From an uncultured Acinetobacter sp. (GTDB lineage: Bacteria > Cyanobacteriota > Vampirovibrionia > Gastranaerophilales > Gastranaerophilaceae): 36,301 nt of DNA. Made by a program: the position numbers and the translations under genes. The notes under the pieces were generated by a model. The model saw only the letters and a list, made by a program, of their open reading frames with translations, did no database searches and had not been told where the DNA came from. The stretch spans positions 1 to 36,301 of the forward strand of contig CAMZGT010000016.1 in the NCBI GenBank assembly GCA_947306495.1. The letters run 5' to 3'. Positions 16,392 to 27,280 of this stretch are shown piece after piece. Numbering within the stretch: the first letter of the stretch is position 1; each line of letters begins with the position of its first letter.

Positions 16392-17090
16392 ATGACAGCT
16401 GTAAATGCGATATCAGAATTATCTAAGAATATAGTCTTTTCAACAAGACGGACTGATCGTGCGGTTAATTCGGATAATATAGTTGTTTCACTTGGGAATG
16501 CTGACGTTGCGTCAGGTCAAGCAAAAAATGCGTTGGAAAGTGCTGAACTTCTTGCAAAAGAATCAAAAAATTCTGCTATGACAGGATTCAAAAGCGCTCA
16601 TGATGCATTAAAAGCTATTTCTAAAGAGAATGCATTTCTTGAGGGGGCAGGAAAAGTCATAGGCTTTACTGCTGATCACATAAATCCTGTTATTTGCGTT
16701 GTAAGCGGAGGAAAAGTTCTAACTTCTGACAACAAAAAAGAAACTTTAACAGAAGAAGTTCCGGCGCTTGGTATGATGTTTGCTTTTGAGGGTGCGGCAA
16801 AAAACATGTTAGAGATGGATAAAAAAGTTAAGAATTCTGTTACAGGAGAAAAAGAAAGTGTTAAAAGAGTTGCTTTCTATAAAAATAATCCAATCCTAAA
16901 AGCAAATGCAGAAAGAATGGAAAATGCTATAAAAGATTATTGTAATACTAAGAAACTTTTTAATAAAATCTCACTTAAACATGCTCCGGGAATTTTAAAA
17001 GGGCTTGCTTTTGTTACAGCCTCAATTACGGGGTATGAACTTGGCTCAAATATAGGTAAAAAAATTAACTCAAATTCACAAGCAGCTTAG
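16392..17090 (+). CDS. Hypothetical helical protein
   Basis: I do not recognise this 232-residue protein. It has Ala, Lys, Asn and Ser-rich helices, a region GKVIGFTADHINPVICVVSGGKV near the middle, and a mildly hydrophobic glycine-containing stretch near the C-terminus (GILKGLAFVTASITGYELGSNIG) that could be a membrane-associated helix. No signal peptide. GAAGG lies eight bases before the ATG. Base and codon use resemble the neighbours. Its stop codon is interlocked with that of the convergent gene at 17087-17941, with no terminator hairpin between them. Function unknown; probably lineage-specific. Confidence 0.75.
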   Translation: MTAVNAISELSKNIVFSTRRTDRAVNSDNIVVSLGNADVASGQAKNALESAELLAKESKNSAMTGFKSAHDALKAISKENAFLEGAGKVIGFTADHINPVICVVSGGKVLTSDNKKETLTEEVPALGMMFAFEGAAKNMLEMDKKVKNSVTGEKESVKRVAFYKNNPILKANAERMENAIKDYCNTKKLFNKISLKHAPGILKGLAFVTASITGYELGSNIGKKINSNSQAA

Positions 17091-17941
17091 TGTTTTGTAA
17101 TTTTACCGTTTTCTTTATAAAGCACTTGAAAGTTTTGCTGTGAGCTTCTGTAATTATTAATTGTTGCTTCTAAAGAAGCGTTAATTGCGTAGTATATAAC
17201 AGGTACTGATATTGCTAATGTTAGTACTGCAACAATTGCATGTTTAACAACCATATTAATTACTTTAAATCGCTGTTTTGTTATTGCAATATCACCTTGC
17301 TCTTTTAATACCTTTTTTATTAAATTTTTTCTTTCCTTTACTGTAAGGTTTTCTATGAAATCAACGTTTTGCGGATCGATATAAATTACATACTTTGAAT
17401 ACTTAACATTTCCGTCAAGGTAGTCTAAACTGTCATTATAGCTTTTTTGTTCCGGAGTTAATGATTTTTCCAGTATTTTACCGTTCGTTAATTTTTCGAT
17501 AGCGGTTTTAGGTTCTGTAGTTTCATCTTTATTTTCATTTTTGGTAGTTGTTTCTTGCGCAGTTTCAGCAGTTTCAGCAGGTTCAGCAGGTTCATCAGGT
17601 GTCCATTGCTGTTGTTTATTAAGTTTGGCTTTGTATTTTCTTACAAAGCTGTCATCAAATCTGTCATCATTAGCAGATAATGCATTAGTATTCGGTTCTG
17701 CTGTCTGTATTGTTTCTTCTGTCTTATCTTGTGAATCTTGAAGCTTGGTTTCTTCGAAAAGTGTTGTATCATCATTGACATTAAATGCCGGAGTTTCAGC
17801 ATTCTCTTTATTTGCATTTGTTTCATTGACTAATTTTTGTTGAAGTTGTTCAATGAATTCCGGAGAAATGTCATCATTTAAGGCCGCAAGCTCATTGATG
17901 TCAAAGGAATCATTGCTATTAAACATATTTGGATTTGTCAT
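17087..17941 (-). CDS. Single-pass membrane protein with acidic repeat region
   Basis: No known family recognised. The first ~150 of 284 residues are acidic, Asn, Gln, Thr and Glu rich and probably disordered, with a 3-residue repeat (EPAEPAETAETA) encoded by 9-bp tandem repeats. A basic helical part (SVR-like KERKNLIKKVLKEQG, about 205-220) precedes one clear membrane helix (VKHAIVAVLTLAISVPVIYY, about residues 235-255) and a short hydrophilic tail (YRSSQQNFQVLYKENGKITKH split after 20 residues). No N-terminal signal, so the long N-terminus is probably cytoplasmic (inference). The start at 17941 overlaps the stop of a 7-codon upstream ORF. It converges on, and overlaps by four bases, the preceding gene. 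Confidence 0.78.
   Translation of the reverse strand: MTNPNMFNSNDSFDINELAALNDDISPEFIEQLQQKLVNETNANKENAETPAFNVNDDTTLFEETKLQDSQDKTEETIQTAEPNTNALSANDDRFDDSFVRKYKAKLNKQQQWTPDEPAEPAETAETAQETTTKNENKDETTEPKTAIEKLTNGKILEKSLTPEQKSYNDSLDYLDGNVKYSKYVIYIDPQNVDFIENLTVKERKNLIKKVLKEQGDIAITKQRFKVINMVVKHAIVAVLTLAISVPVIYYAINASLEATINNYRSSQQNFQVLYKENGKITKH
17557..17601. repeat. 9-bp tandem repeat, about five units
   Basis: Five consecutive 9-base units (GCGCAGTTT, CAGCAGTTT, CAGCAGGTT twice, CATCAGGTG on the plus strand) encode the PAE/TAE repeat of the minus-strand membrane protein. Copy-number change would alter length by three residues without a frameshift. Confidence 0.8.
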
Positions 17942-17964
17942 TATTCCAACTGCTCTCTTTTCAT
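17941..17964 (-). other. Possible 7-codon upstream ORF (MKREQLE)
   Basis: On the minus strand an ATG at 17964 opens a 7-codon frame ending in TAA whose last A is the first base of the ATG of the 284-residue protein (TAATG). This arrangement could allow termination-reinitiation. No clear ribosome site precedes it, so it may be chance. Confidence 0.3.
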
Positions 17965-17972
17965 GTTTGTTG

Positions 17973-18000
17973 TATGATATAGGTATATTATATATGATAT
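17973..18000. repeat. Direct repeat TATGATAT, 20 bp apart
   Basis: TATGATAT occurs at 17973-17980 and 17993-18000 in the divergent intergenic region before the heptose-kinase-like gene. A 20-base period puts both copies on the same DNA face, as with tandem operator half-sites. The region is very AT-rich, so chance is not excluded. Confidence 0.3.
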
Positions 18001-18032
18001 TTAACGAATAGGCAATCGTAAGAGAAGAGGAT

Positions 18033-19049
18033 ATGTTAGTAAATAAAGCAAAACTTGAAGATTATATAAAAAAACTTAATCAAGCCAGGATTCTTATTAT
18101 TGGGGATTTAGCTTTAGATGAAATGGTTTACGGTGATACAGAACGAATATCAAGAGAAGCGCCTGTTTTAATTTTGCAGCATACTCATACAAATTATATA
18201 TTAGGTGGAGCGTCTAATGCTGCGCATAACGTCTCCGATATTAATGGAGGCAAAGTTAGTGTAATTGGAGTTGTTGGTGATGATTATCAGGCAAACGATT
18301 TAAAAAATGCCTTTAAAGATGCAAATATTGATTGTAATTCTTTGGTGGTAGATTCTTCACGTAAAACTATTACAAAAACAAGAATTTCCGGTTCTTGTTC
18401 TCAATCTGTAACACAGCAAATTGTGCGAATTGACAGACAATCTAACGAACCGATATCTAAAGCGACTGAAGACAAATTAATTGCAAAAATTGAAGAATTA
18501 CTGCCAAAATTTGATGCAATAATTCTTTCTGATTACCATATTGGAACAATAACTGATAAAGTAATTGAATCTGTTGTTTCTTTGGCTTCCAAATTTAACA
18601 AAATAGTTGTTGTTGATGCTCAAAAACAATTGGATAAATATAAAGTAGTAACATCAATGACTCCAAATCTTCCGGATACACAAAAACATGTAGGCTTTTT
18701 CTTAAAAACAAAAGAAGATTTTGTAAAAGCAGGAAATATGCTTATAGAACAGACAAAATGTCCTTTTATACTTATAACTTGCGGTTCTGAAGGTATGGTG
18801 GTTGTTGAAGAAAATTCAAAATATACTCATATTCCTGTATTTAATAAAGCGAAAGTTTTTGATGTAACCGGTGCAGGAGATACAGTTACGGCACTTTATA
18901 CGCTTGCTTTGGCGGTTGGGGCAGAACCTGTATATGCGGCTATTATCGGTAATATTGCTGCAAGCATTGTTGTGAAACAATTTGGATGTGCAACTACATC
19001 AATTGAAGAAATTTTAAGGTTTATTCCGGAAAATATTGAAATTGTGTAA
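18033..19049 (+). CDS. PfkB-family kinase, heptose-7-phosphate kinase (RfaE1/HldE-N) like
   Basis: A 338-residue ribokinase-fold sugar kinase. The N-terminal GDLALDEMVYGDTERISREAP matches the GDxxLDxYxxGxxxRISPEAP signature of the RfaE/HldE kinase domain, then LGGASNAAHNV, VIGVVGDD and the C-terminal anion-hole motif DVTGAGDT with catalytic Asp283. In this family the reaction is phosphorylation of D-glycero-D-manno-heptose 7-phosphate at C1 for LPS core or S-layer glycan synthesis. The Pro of RISPEAP is Arg here (RISREAP), so a related sugar substrate is possible. No nucleotidyltransferase half is fused. GAGAAG/GAGG lies just upstream. It leads a run with DUF4330, O-antigen ligase and ligA. 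Confidence 0.82.
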   Translation: MLVNKAKLEDYIKKLNQARILIIGDLALDEMVYGDTERISREAPVLILQHTHTNYILGGASNAAHNVSDINGGKVSVIGVVGDDYQANDLKNAFKDANIDCNSLVVDSSRKTITKTRISGSCSQSVTQQIVRIDRQSNEPISKATEDKLIAKIEELLPKFDAIILSDYHIGTITDKVIESVVSLASKFNKIVVVDAQKQLDKYKVVTSMTPNLPDTQKHVGFFLKTKEDFVKAGNMLIEQTKCPFILITCGSEGMVVVEENSKYTHIPVFNKAKVFDVTGAGDTVTALYTLALAVGAEPVYAAIIGNIAASIVVKQFGCATTSIEEILRFIPENIEIV

Positions 19050-19061
19050 TAGGAGAGTACA

Positions 19062-19610
19062 ATGAAAAATTTGTTTGGTAAATTAAATTTTGTGGATTTT
19101 ATAATTATTTGCGGTGTGATTGTTGCATTATTTGTTGGGTATATTACAGTAAAACACTTTCGCCAAACTGCAGATAAGCAGATTGAAGCGACTTCTCCAA
19201 TTACATTTGAAGTGTTCTTACGTGGTGTTACAGTTACAAGTAAAGAATTTCCTATAACTAAGGATGCAAAAACTTTTATTACTATTAGAAATGTCCCATA
19301 TACAGAGCTGCAAGTTTTGGATGTCAAATCAAATCACAGAAAGACAGCTGTTTCATCAAGCAAGGCTGTTGAACAATATGTACTTGTGAATGATCCTTCT
19401 CAACCGGATTTGTATGATGCAATAGTAATAATTTCCGATACAGCCAAAATAACAAAAGACGGAGCTGTCGTCGGCGGTAATAAAATAAAGATGGGATTGC
19501 CTGTTACTCTTGAAGGTGAAAATTACAAATTTAACGGTACTATTTCTGATGTAAGGGTGACAAGTGATGTTAAAGTCGATGATTCAGGCGAAAACAATGA
19601 GATTGGTTAA
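19062..19610 (+). CDS. DUF4330-like membrane-anchored protein
   Basis: A 182-residue protein with a single N-terminal membrane anchor (FVDFIIICGVIVALFVGYIT, residues ~10-29) and an extracytoplasmic beta-rich domain. The NFVDFIIICG start and the later ITFEVFLRGV and domain size resemble DUF4330, a family of unknown function often found by polysaccharide genes. TAGGAGAG is the ribosome site, 12 bases after the kinase stop, so the two are in one operon. The O-antigen-ligase-type gene begins 26 bases after its end, which fits a role in surface glycan assembly (inference). Confidence 0.7.
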   Translation: MKNLFGKLNFVDFIIICGVIVALFVGYITVKHFRQTADKQIEATSPITFEVFLRGVTVTSKEFPITKDAKTFITIRNVPYTELQVLDVKSNHRKTAVSSSKAVEQYVLVNDPSQPDLYDAIVIISDTAKITKDGAVVGGNKIKMGLPVTLEGENYKFNGTISDVRVTSDVKVDDSGENNEIG

Positions 19611-19636
19611 GACTATTTGGTATGGAGTTATAAATA

Positions 19637-22919
<3,283 letters not shown>

Positions 22920-22924
22920 ATAGG

Positions 22925-23377
22925 ATGAAAAAGAATCTCAATATTATACAAATTAACGGATTTAGAGGTATATTACTTATAAGTTTTATAGCAACATGCT
23001 TAGCAGCCGGTTTTATTTGGTTTCCGGGATGGGTTTCTATGCATTTATGGAATTATTCGGTAAAATACTTTGAAAAAATGCCATGTATCGGAATCGTTCA
23101 AGGAATGCTGCTTTGGGGAATATTGGTCGCATCATACTTTACCTTTCGGAAAGAAAAACTTGTGGTTTGTATGCGAGCTTCAGATGGACTATCAGAGGAA
23201 GAATTAAAAAAAGTATTCGCTGATATTAAGCATCAGACTCAAATGGATCCTGTATTGAGAAACATGATAAAAGCCAGAGAGACTGAAATGAAAATAAAAC
23301 ACTTAAATGATATTACCAATACATTTGAGTCTGATACGAAATGCAATAATGAACAAGAAGAGTCAGTAACGAAGTAG
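22925..23377 (+). CDS. Small membrane protein, unknown
   Basis: A 150-residue protein with two predicted membrane helices (about residues 15-34, ILLISFIATCLAAGFIWFPG, and about 56-72, IGIVQGMLLWGILVASYF) and a charged C-terminal tail that is probably cytoplasmic (LSEEELKKVFADIKHQTQMD...). I know no domain for it. It starts five bases after the ligA stop and shares its transcript; a GAGG site lies further upstream. It ends at a strong hairpin terminator shared with convergent nusA. Codon use is like the neighbours. Confidence 0.75.
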   Translation: MKKNLNIIQINGFRGILLISFIATCLAAGFIWFPGWVSMHLWNYSVKYFEKMPCIGIVQGMLLWGILVASYFTFRKEKLVVCMRASDGLSEEELKKVFADIKHQTQMDPVLRNMIKARETEMKIKHLNDITNTFESDTKCNNEQEESVTK

Positions 23378-23396
23378 TAACATAAAAATAAATTAA

Positions 23397-23430
23397 AAAT
23401 AGGCTGCGATACAACTATCGCAGCCTATTT
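23397..23430. terminator. Terminator hairpin between convergent genes
   Basis: A perfect 15-bp stem (23397-23411 with 23416-23430, core AGGCTGCGATA) with tetraloop CAAC sits between the small membrane protein and the nusA stop at 23444. T-rich bases lie at the end of the stem on both strands, so it can serve both directions. Confidence 0.85.
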
Positions 23431-23443
23431 TACAATTAAATCA

Positions 23444-24676
23444 CTATTCTTCAATTTCTGATGATTCTTCTTCGGATTCTTGATCCAAATCTTCTTCATC
23501 AAAAGCTTGTTGATTCATTTCTTCTTCGATTTCTTCTTGAATTTCTTCAGAATCAAATGCGCTGTCTTCATGTACTTCTTCTTCATATTCATAATTTGAT
23601 TGTTTTTCAGCTTCTTCATCTTCCATTTGAGAAACTGATTTTATATCAATCTTCCAACCTGTCAGACGATGGGCTAAGCGAACATTTTGTCCTTCTCTGC
23701 CTATTGCAAGTGAAAGCTGATCATCTGGAACAACTACAAGAGCATCTTTTGTTTCTTCATCATCAGTCATTATGTCAACGGATACAACTCTTGCGGGAGA
23801 TATTGCGTTAACAATGTATTCAACTGGATCCGGTGACCAACGAACAATATCTATTTTTTCATTCTTTAATTCACCGACAATTGTTTGGATTCTGCTGCCG
23901 CGAGGTCCGATGCAAGCTCCTACTGAATCAACTTCAGGGTCATTAGACCAGACTGCAATTTTTGTCCTGAAACCTGCTTCACGAGAGATTGATTTGATTT
24001 CTACAATTCCGTCTTCGATTTCAGGTACTTCAAGCTCAAAAAGTTCTCTAACGATTTCAGGATGTGCGTGAGAAACAATAACTTGCGGAAGTCTGTTAGT
24101 TTCTTTAACATTAAGGACAAATACACGGATTCTGTTGCCGGGTTTATAGTATTCGCGTGGAATTTGTTCTCTTTGTGGCATTATAGCATCAGTTTTACCG
24201 ATATTAACTATTACGTTTCTATTTTCAACTCGTTGAATAATACCTGTTGTTAAAGTACCTTTCTTTTCAAGAAATTCATTCAAAATGTTATTTCTTTCGG
24301 CATCTCTAATTCTTTGAGTAATTACTTGTTTGGCTGATTGAGCGGCTATTCTTCCGAATTGATCCGGTGTAACTTCAATTTTCACCTCGTCATCAACTTC
24401 AACTTCATCATCAATTTCTAGAGCATCTTCTAAAGAAATTTCCATATCAGGATCTTCAACTTTTTTCACAACAGTTTTAGTTGAGAATACACCAATCTCA
24501 CCGGTTTGTTCATCAAAAATTGCTTCTATATTGGCTGCTTCTTTTACGTGCATATGCTTTTTATACGCAGCAACCAGTGCATCGCATAATGATGAAATAA
24601 TTACATCTTTTGATATACCTCGTTCTCTTTCCAGTTCTTCGCATGCTTCAAATAAAGCCGTTCCAATTTTAATCAT
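23444..24676 (-). CDS. nusA: Transcription termination/antitermination factor NusA
   Basis: Binds RNA polymerase and nascent RNA, and promotes pausing and intrinsic termination. The 410 residues comprise the N-terminal polymerase-binding domain (about 1-130), an S1 domain (about 130-200; TTGIIQRVENRNVIVNIG), and two KH domains (about 200-345; VDSVGACIGPRGSRIQTIV, DDQLSLAIGREGQNVRLAHRLTGWKIDI). The last ~60 residues are a highly acidic, probably disordered tail of Glu, Asp and Ser. There are no C-terminal AR repeats of the E. coli kind. AAAGGAAC precedes the ATG. The gene follows rimP after 13 bases in the usual rimP-nusA order. Confidence 0.96.
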   Translation of the reverse strand: MIKIGTALFEACEELERERGISKDVIISSLCDALVAAYKKHMHVKEAANIEAIFDEQTGEIGVFSTKTVVKKVEDPDMEISLEDALEIDDEVEVDDEVKIEVTPDQFGRIAAQSAKQVITQRIRDAERNNILNEFLEKKGTLTTGIIQRVENRNVIVNIGKTDAIMPQREQIPREYYKPGNRIRVFVLNVKETNRLPQVIVSHAHPEIVRELFELEVPEIEDGIVEIKSISREAGFRTKIAVWSNDPEVDSVGACIGPRGSRIQTIVGELKNEKIDIVRWSPDPVEYIVNAISPARVVSVDIMTDDEETKDALVVVPDDQLSLAIGREGQNVRLAHRLTGWKIDIKSVSQMEDEEAEKQSNYEYEEEVHEDSAFDSEEIQEEIEEEMNQQAFDEEDLDQESEEESSEIEE

Positions 24677-24689
24677 TTTTTGTTCCTTT

Positions 24690-25172
24690 CTAATCGATAT
24701 ATAATTTCGCAGATTGTATATTTTCTTTTGGTATTTTTAACTCTTGTCCGTCATCAAATCTCAGGAAAATAAGCCCTTCATTTTGGTCCCAGTCAAGGAT
24801 TTCTCCTTTAAATATTTTTTCATTTTCTCCTTCCAGAGCATTTTTTAGTTTAAGACTGATTCTTCGTCCCTTAAAAATAAGAAATTCTTTATCTGATTTA
24901 AATTTTCTTTCCAAACCAGGGGAAGAAATTTCTAAATAGTATTTGACAGGAATGAGTTCGTCTAAAAATTCATTCAAACTTCTTGTAACATTTTCGCAAT
25001 CATCAAGAGTTACATCTTTTTCTTTAGAATATAGGTAAATTCTTAAAAACCAGCGATGGTTTTCTTTTACGAATTCGACTTCTATTGGTATGAAACCGAA
25101 TCTCATTGCGGTATTTTCAATCAGCGGTTCTATTTTCTCCAGTATCTCGAATCTGTTAATATCCTGTTTCAT
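24690..25172 (-). CDS. rimP: Ribosome maturation factor RimP
   Basis: A 160-residue protein required for maturation of the 30S subunit. The N-terminal domain carries the EFVKENHRWFLRIYLYSKEKDVTLDDC region in family order and YYLEISSPGLERKF, the RimP signature (LEVSSPGLDRPL); the C-terminal Sm-like domain follows (FKGRRISLKL, FKGEILDWDQ, LIFLRFDDGQELKIP). AGAGG lies nine bases before the ATG. It heads an operon with nusA. Directly upstream, within the predicted leader, there is a terminator hairpin (25195-25226). Confidence 0.95.
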   Translation of the reverse strand: MKQDINRFEILEKIEPLIENTAMRFGFIPIEVEFVKENHRWFLRIYLYSKEKDVTLDDCENVTRSLNEFLDELIPVKYYLEISSPGLERKFKSDKEFLIFKGRRISLKLKNALEGENEKIFKGEILDWDQNEGLIFLRFDDGQELKIPKENIQSAKLYID

Positions 25173-25194
25173 AAATGATTACCTCTTCTAAAAT

Positions 25195-25226
25195 AAAAAA
25201 GAACGGGAAATGTTCCGTTCTTTTTT
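25195..25226 (-). terminator. Terminator hairpin in the rimP-nusA leader
   Basis: A 12-bp stem pairs 25195-25206 with 25215-25226 (minus-strand core GAACGG/CCGTTC flanked by A6/T6) around an 8-base loop, and gives a T-run on the minus strand. It lies downstream of the promoter at 25248-25276 and 22 bases before the rimP ATG, so it is inside the 5' leader. It could also end transcripts from the small gene at 25292-25630. Confidence 0.75.
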
Positions 25227-25247
25227 AAAGAAACTGTTTACTTAATC

Positions 25248-25276
25248 ATTATACCAAAACTAACTTGCTTTGTAAA
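25248..25276 (-). promoter_or_regulatory. Promoter of rimP-nusA
   Basis: On the minus strand TTTACA (25276-25271), exactly 17 bases, then a perfect TATAAT (25253-25248). The predicted start near 25241 gives a leader of about 69 bases containing the terminator hairpin and the AGAGG ribosome site. The same pair, TTTACA-17-TATAAT, occurs before the DUF475 gene. Confidence 0.65.
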
Positions 25277-25291
25277 TTATTATATTAAGCA

Positions 25292-25630
25292 TTATGAAGT
25301 TATTTTGTTTTGTTTAGGGTTCATTTTTTGGTAAAAATACAAACCGCATCCGGCGACACCTCCAAGTAAAGTAAGTACCGGACTAAGAAACGGAAATGGT
25401 ATTATGGCGCCAATAGCACCTCCGAGAATTGGTAATGTTGTAGGTGTAACCTGTCTTAAAGTTTGTCTAGTTCTGCTAACTCTCATATATGTATTAAGTT
25501 TATTTTTTTTAGGATAAATTTGAGATGTCCTAAGAGCAATTTTTTTTGCTTCTTCTTGAGATTTAGCAAAGTCAGTGTATGTCTTGGTTAAATTTCGTCT
25601 GATATTTTTTGTTACCAGTGTAATCTTCAT
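25292..25630 (-). CDS. Small glycine-rich membrane protein, unknown
   Basis: A 112-residue protein with a basic N-terminal half (many Lys, Arg and Thr) and a hydrophobic, Gly/Pro-rich C-terminal half (about residues 66-101; LPILGGAIGAIIPFPF then VLTLLGGVAGCGLYFY) that could cross the membrane twice as a hairpin. No family recognised. No Shine-Dalgarno is visible before the ATG; TATAAT sits only three bases upstream and TAATAT six bases upstream, so the mRNA may be leaderless or start slightly differently. It is divergent from lysS and upstream of the rimP promoter. Confidence 0.6.
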   Translation of the reverse strand: MKITLVTKNIRRNLTKTYTDFAKSQEEAKKIALRTSQIYPKKNKLNTYMRVSRTRQTLRQVTPTTLPILGGAIGAIIPFPFLSPVLTLLGGVAGCGLYFYQKMNPKQNKITS

Positions 25631-25705
25631 ATGATTATATTAACATAAAAATATTTGTGTTAGTATTGAAAGTATGAAATATATTTGAAAAAGAGGAATT
25701 TATAA

Positions 25706-27247
25706 ATGACAGTAACAGAACAACAAAAAACAACAAACTCAGCAAAGGATCAAATCAGACAAACAAGAATCCAAAAATTGGCAGAACTTGCAGATAGGGG
25801 CATTAACCCATATCCATATGGGTTTGAAATCAGTGCTAATGCTGCTGATTTACAAGAAAAATACAAAGATTTACCAGCCGGTGAAGAAACTCAAGATGAG
25901 TATAAGGTAGCAGGACGTGTTATGGCTATAAGAAATACCGGTATGTTTATAGATCTAATGGATACTACCGGAAAAATTCAAATATTTTCACACAAAGAAA
26001 ACATGGATCCTGATATGGTAAAAACACTGAAATTAGTTGATATAGGAGATATATTAGGCTTTAACGGAACAATAAGAAGAACTCCTCGCGGTGAGCTCTC
26101 AATAAAAGCAACTGATTTCAAAATGCTTTCAAAATCGTTGCTCCCGCTTCCTAACAAACAAATAAGTGAAGAAAAACTGGAACAGCTTAAGAGCCATCAT
26201 ACAATGTCTGATACGGAAACGAAATACCGTCAAAGATACTTAGACCTCATTGTTAATGAGTCAACAAGAGATACTTTAAGAAAAAGAAGCTTAATTATAC
26301 AAAAAGTCAGAGAGTATTTATATAATAAAGGATTTATTGAAGTAGAAACACCTATGCTGCATACACAGGCTTCAGGTGCTAATGCAAGACCTTTTATTAC
26401 TCATCATAATGCATTGGATATGGATTTGACGTTAAGGATTGCACCGGAGCTTCACCTTAAAAGGTTAATGGTTGGCGGTTTAAATGATAAAATTTTTGAA
26501 CTTTCAAGATGCTTTAGAAATGAAGGTATCGACACAAGACATAATCCTGAGTTTACCATGATAGAGCTGTATCAATCTTACGTTGATTATAATGAGATGA
26601 TGTCATTAACGGAAAATATTGTTGCATACGTAGCACAAGAAGTTCTTGGAACAACAAAAATTCAATATGGTGAACACGAAATTGATTTAACACCACCTTG
26701 GGATAGAAAAACAATGATTGGTGCTATTAAAGAAGTAACAGGCGTTGATTTTGCTGAATTCTTTACGGCAAAAGAAGCTTATGAAAAAGCAAAAGAGCTA
26801 CATGTTGCAGTTGATGAAGAAATGAATTGGGGACAAGTAATAGAAACTGTATTTGAAGAAAAAGTCGAACCGTCTTTAATTCAACCGGTGCACATTATTG
26901 ATTATCCAAGAGAAATTTCACCTTTAGCAAAAGTGCACAGAGATAATGAAAGATTAACAGAACGTTTTGAAACTCGCGTTAACGGTTGGGAAATTGCAAA
27001 TGCATTTTCAGAGTTAACAGACCCAATTGATCAGCGCCACAGATTTGAAGCTCAAGCTTTGGCGAAAGCGAACGGTGATGAAGAAGCCATGGAAATAGAC
27101 GAAGACTATATAAATGCTTTGGAATACGGTTTGGCTCCAACCGGCGGTATGGGAATGGGTATTGACAGGCTGGTAATGCTTTTGACGAATTCTCCAACAA
27201 TTAGAGATGTAATTGCATTTCCAACTTTGAAAAAACAAGAACAATAA
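25706..27247 (+). CDS. lysS: Lysyl-tRNA synthetase, class II
   Basis: Charges tRNA-Lys. The 513 residues have the N-terminal OB-fold anticodon-binding domain (about 60-165; VAGRVMAIRNTGMFIDLMD) and the class II catalytic core: motif 1 near KVREYLYNKGFIEVETPML, motif 2 LSRCFRNEGIDTRHNPEFTM and motif 3 GGMGMGIDRLVMLLTNSPTI, ending RDVIAFP. GAGGAA precedes the ATG with good spacing. Complete and typical. It ends at a strong bidirectional terminator facing galE. Confidence 0.97.
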   Translation: MTVTEQQKTTNSAKDQIRQTRIQKLAELADRGINPYPYGFEISANAADLQEKYKDLPAGEETQDEYKVAGRVMAIRNTGMFIDLMDTTGKIQIFSHKENMDPDMVKTLKLVDIGDILGFNGTIRRTPRGELSIKATDFKMLSKSLLPLPNKQISEEKLEQLKSHHTMSDTETKYRQRYLDLIVNESTRDTLRKRSLIIQKVREYLYNKGFIEVETPMLHTQASGANARPFITHHNALDMDLTLRIAPELHLKRLMVGGLNDKIFELSRCFRNEGIDTRHNPEFTMIELYQSYVDYNEMMSLTENIVAYVAQEVLGTTKIQYGEHEIDLTPPWDRKTMIGAIKEVTGVDFAEFFTAKEAYEKAKELHVAVDEEMNWGQVIETVFEEKVEPSLIQPVHIIDYPREISPLAKVHRDNERLTERFETRVNGWEIANAFSELTDPIDQRHRFEAQALAKANGDEEAMEIDEDYINALEYGLAPTGGMGMGIDRLVMLLTNSPTIRDVIAFPTLKKQEQ

Positions 27248-27250
27248 AAT

Positions 27251-27280
27251 AAAAAAGTCGAGCAATTGCTCGACTTTTTT
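27251..27280. terminator. Bidirectional terminator between lysS and galE
   Basis: A fully symmetric 30-base hairpin: A6 plus GTCGAGC (27251-27263) pairs with GCTCGAC plus T6 (27268-27280), loop AATT. T-runs occur on both strands, so it serves both convergent genes; the galE stop codon overlaps its edge. Confidence 0.93.
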
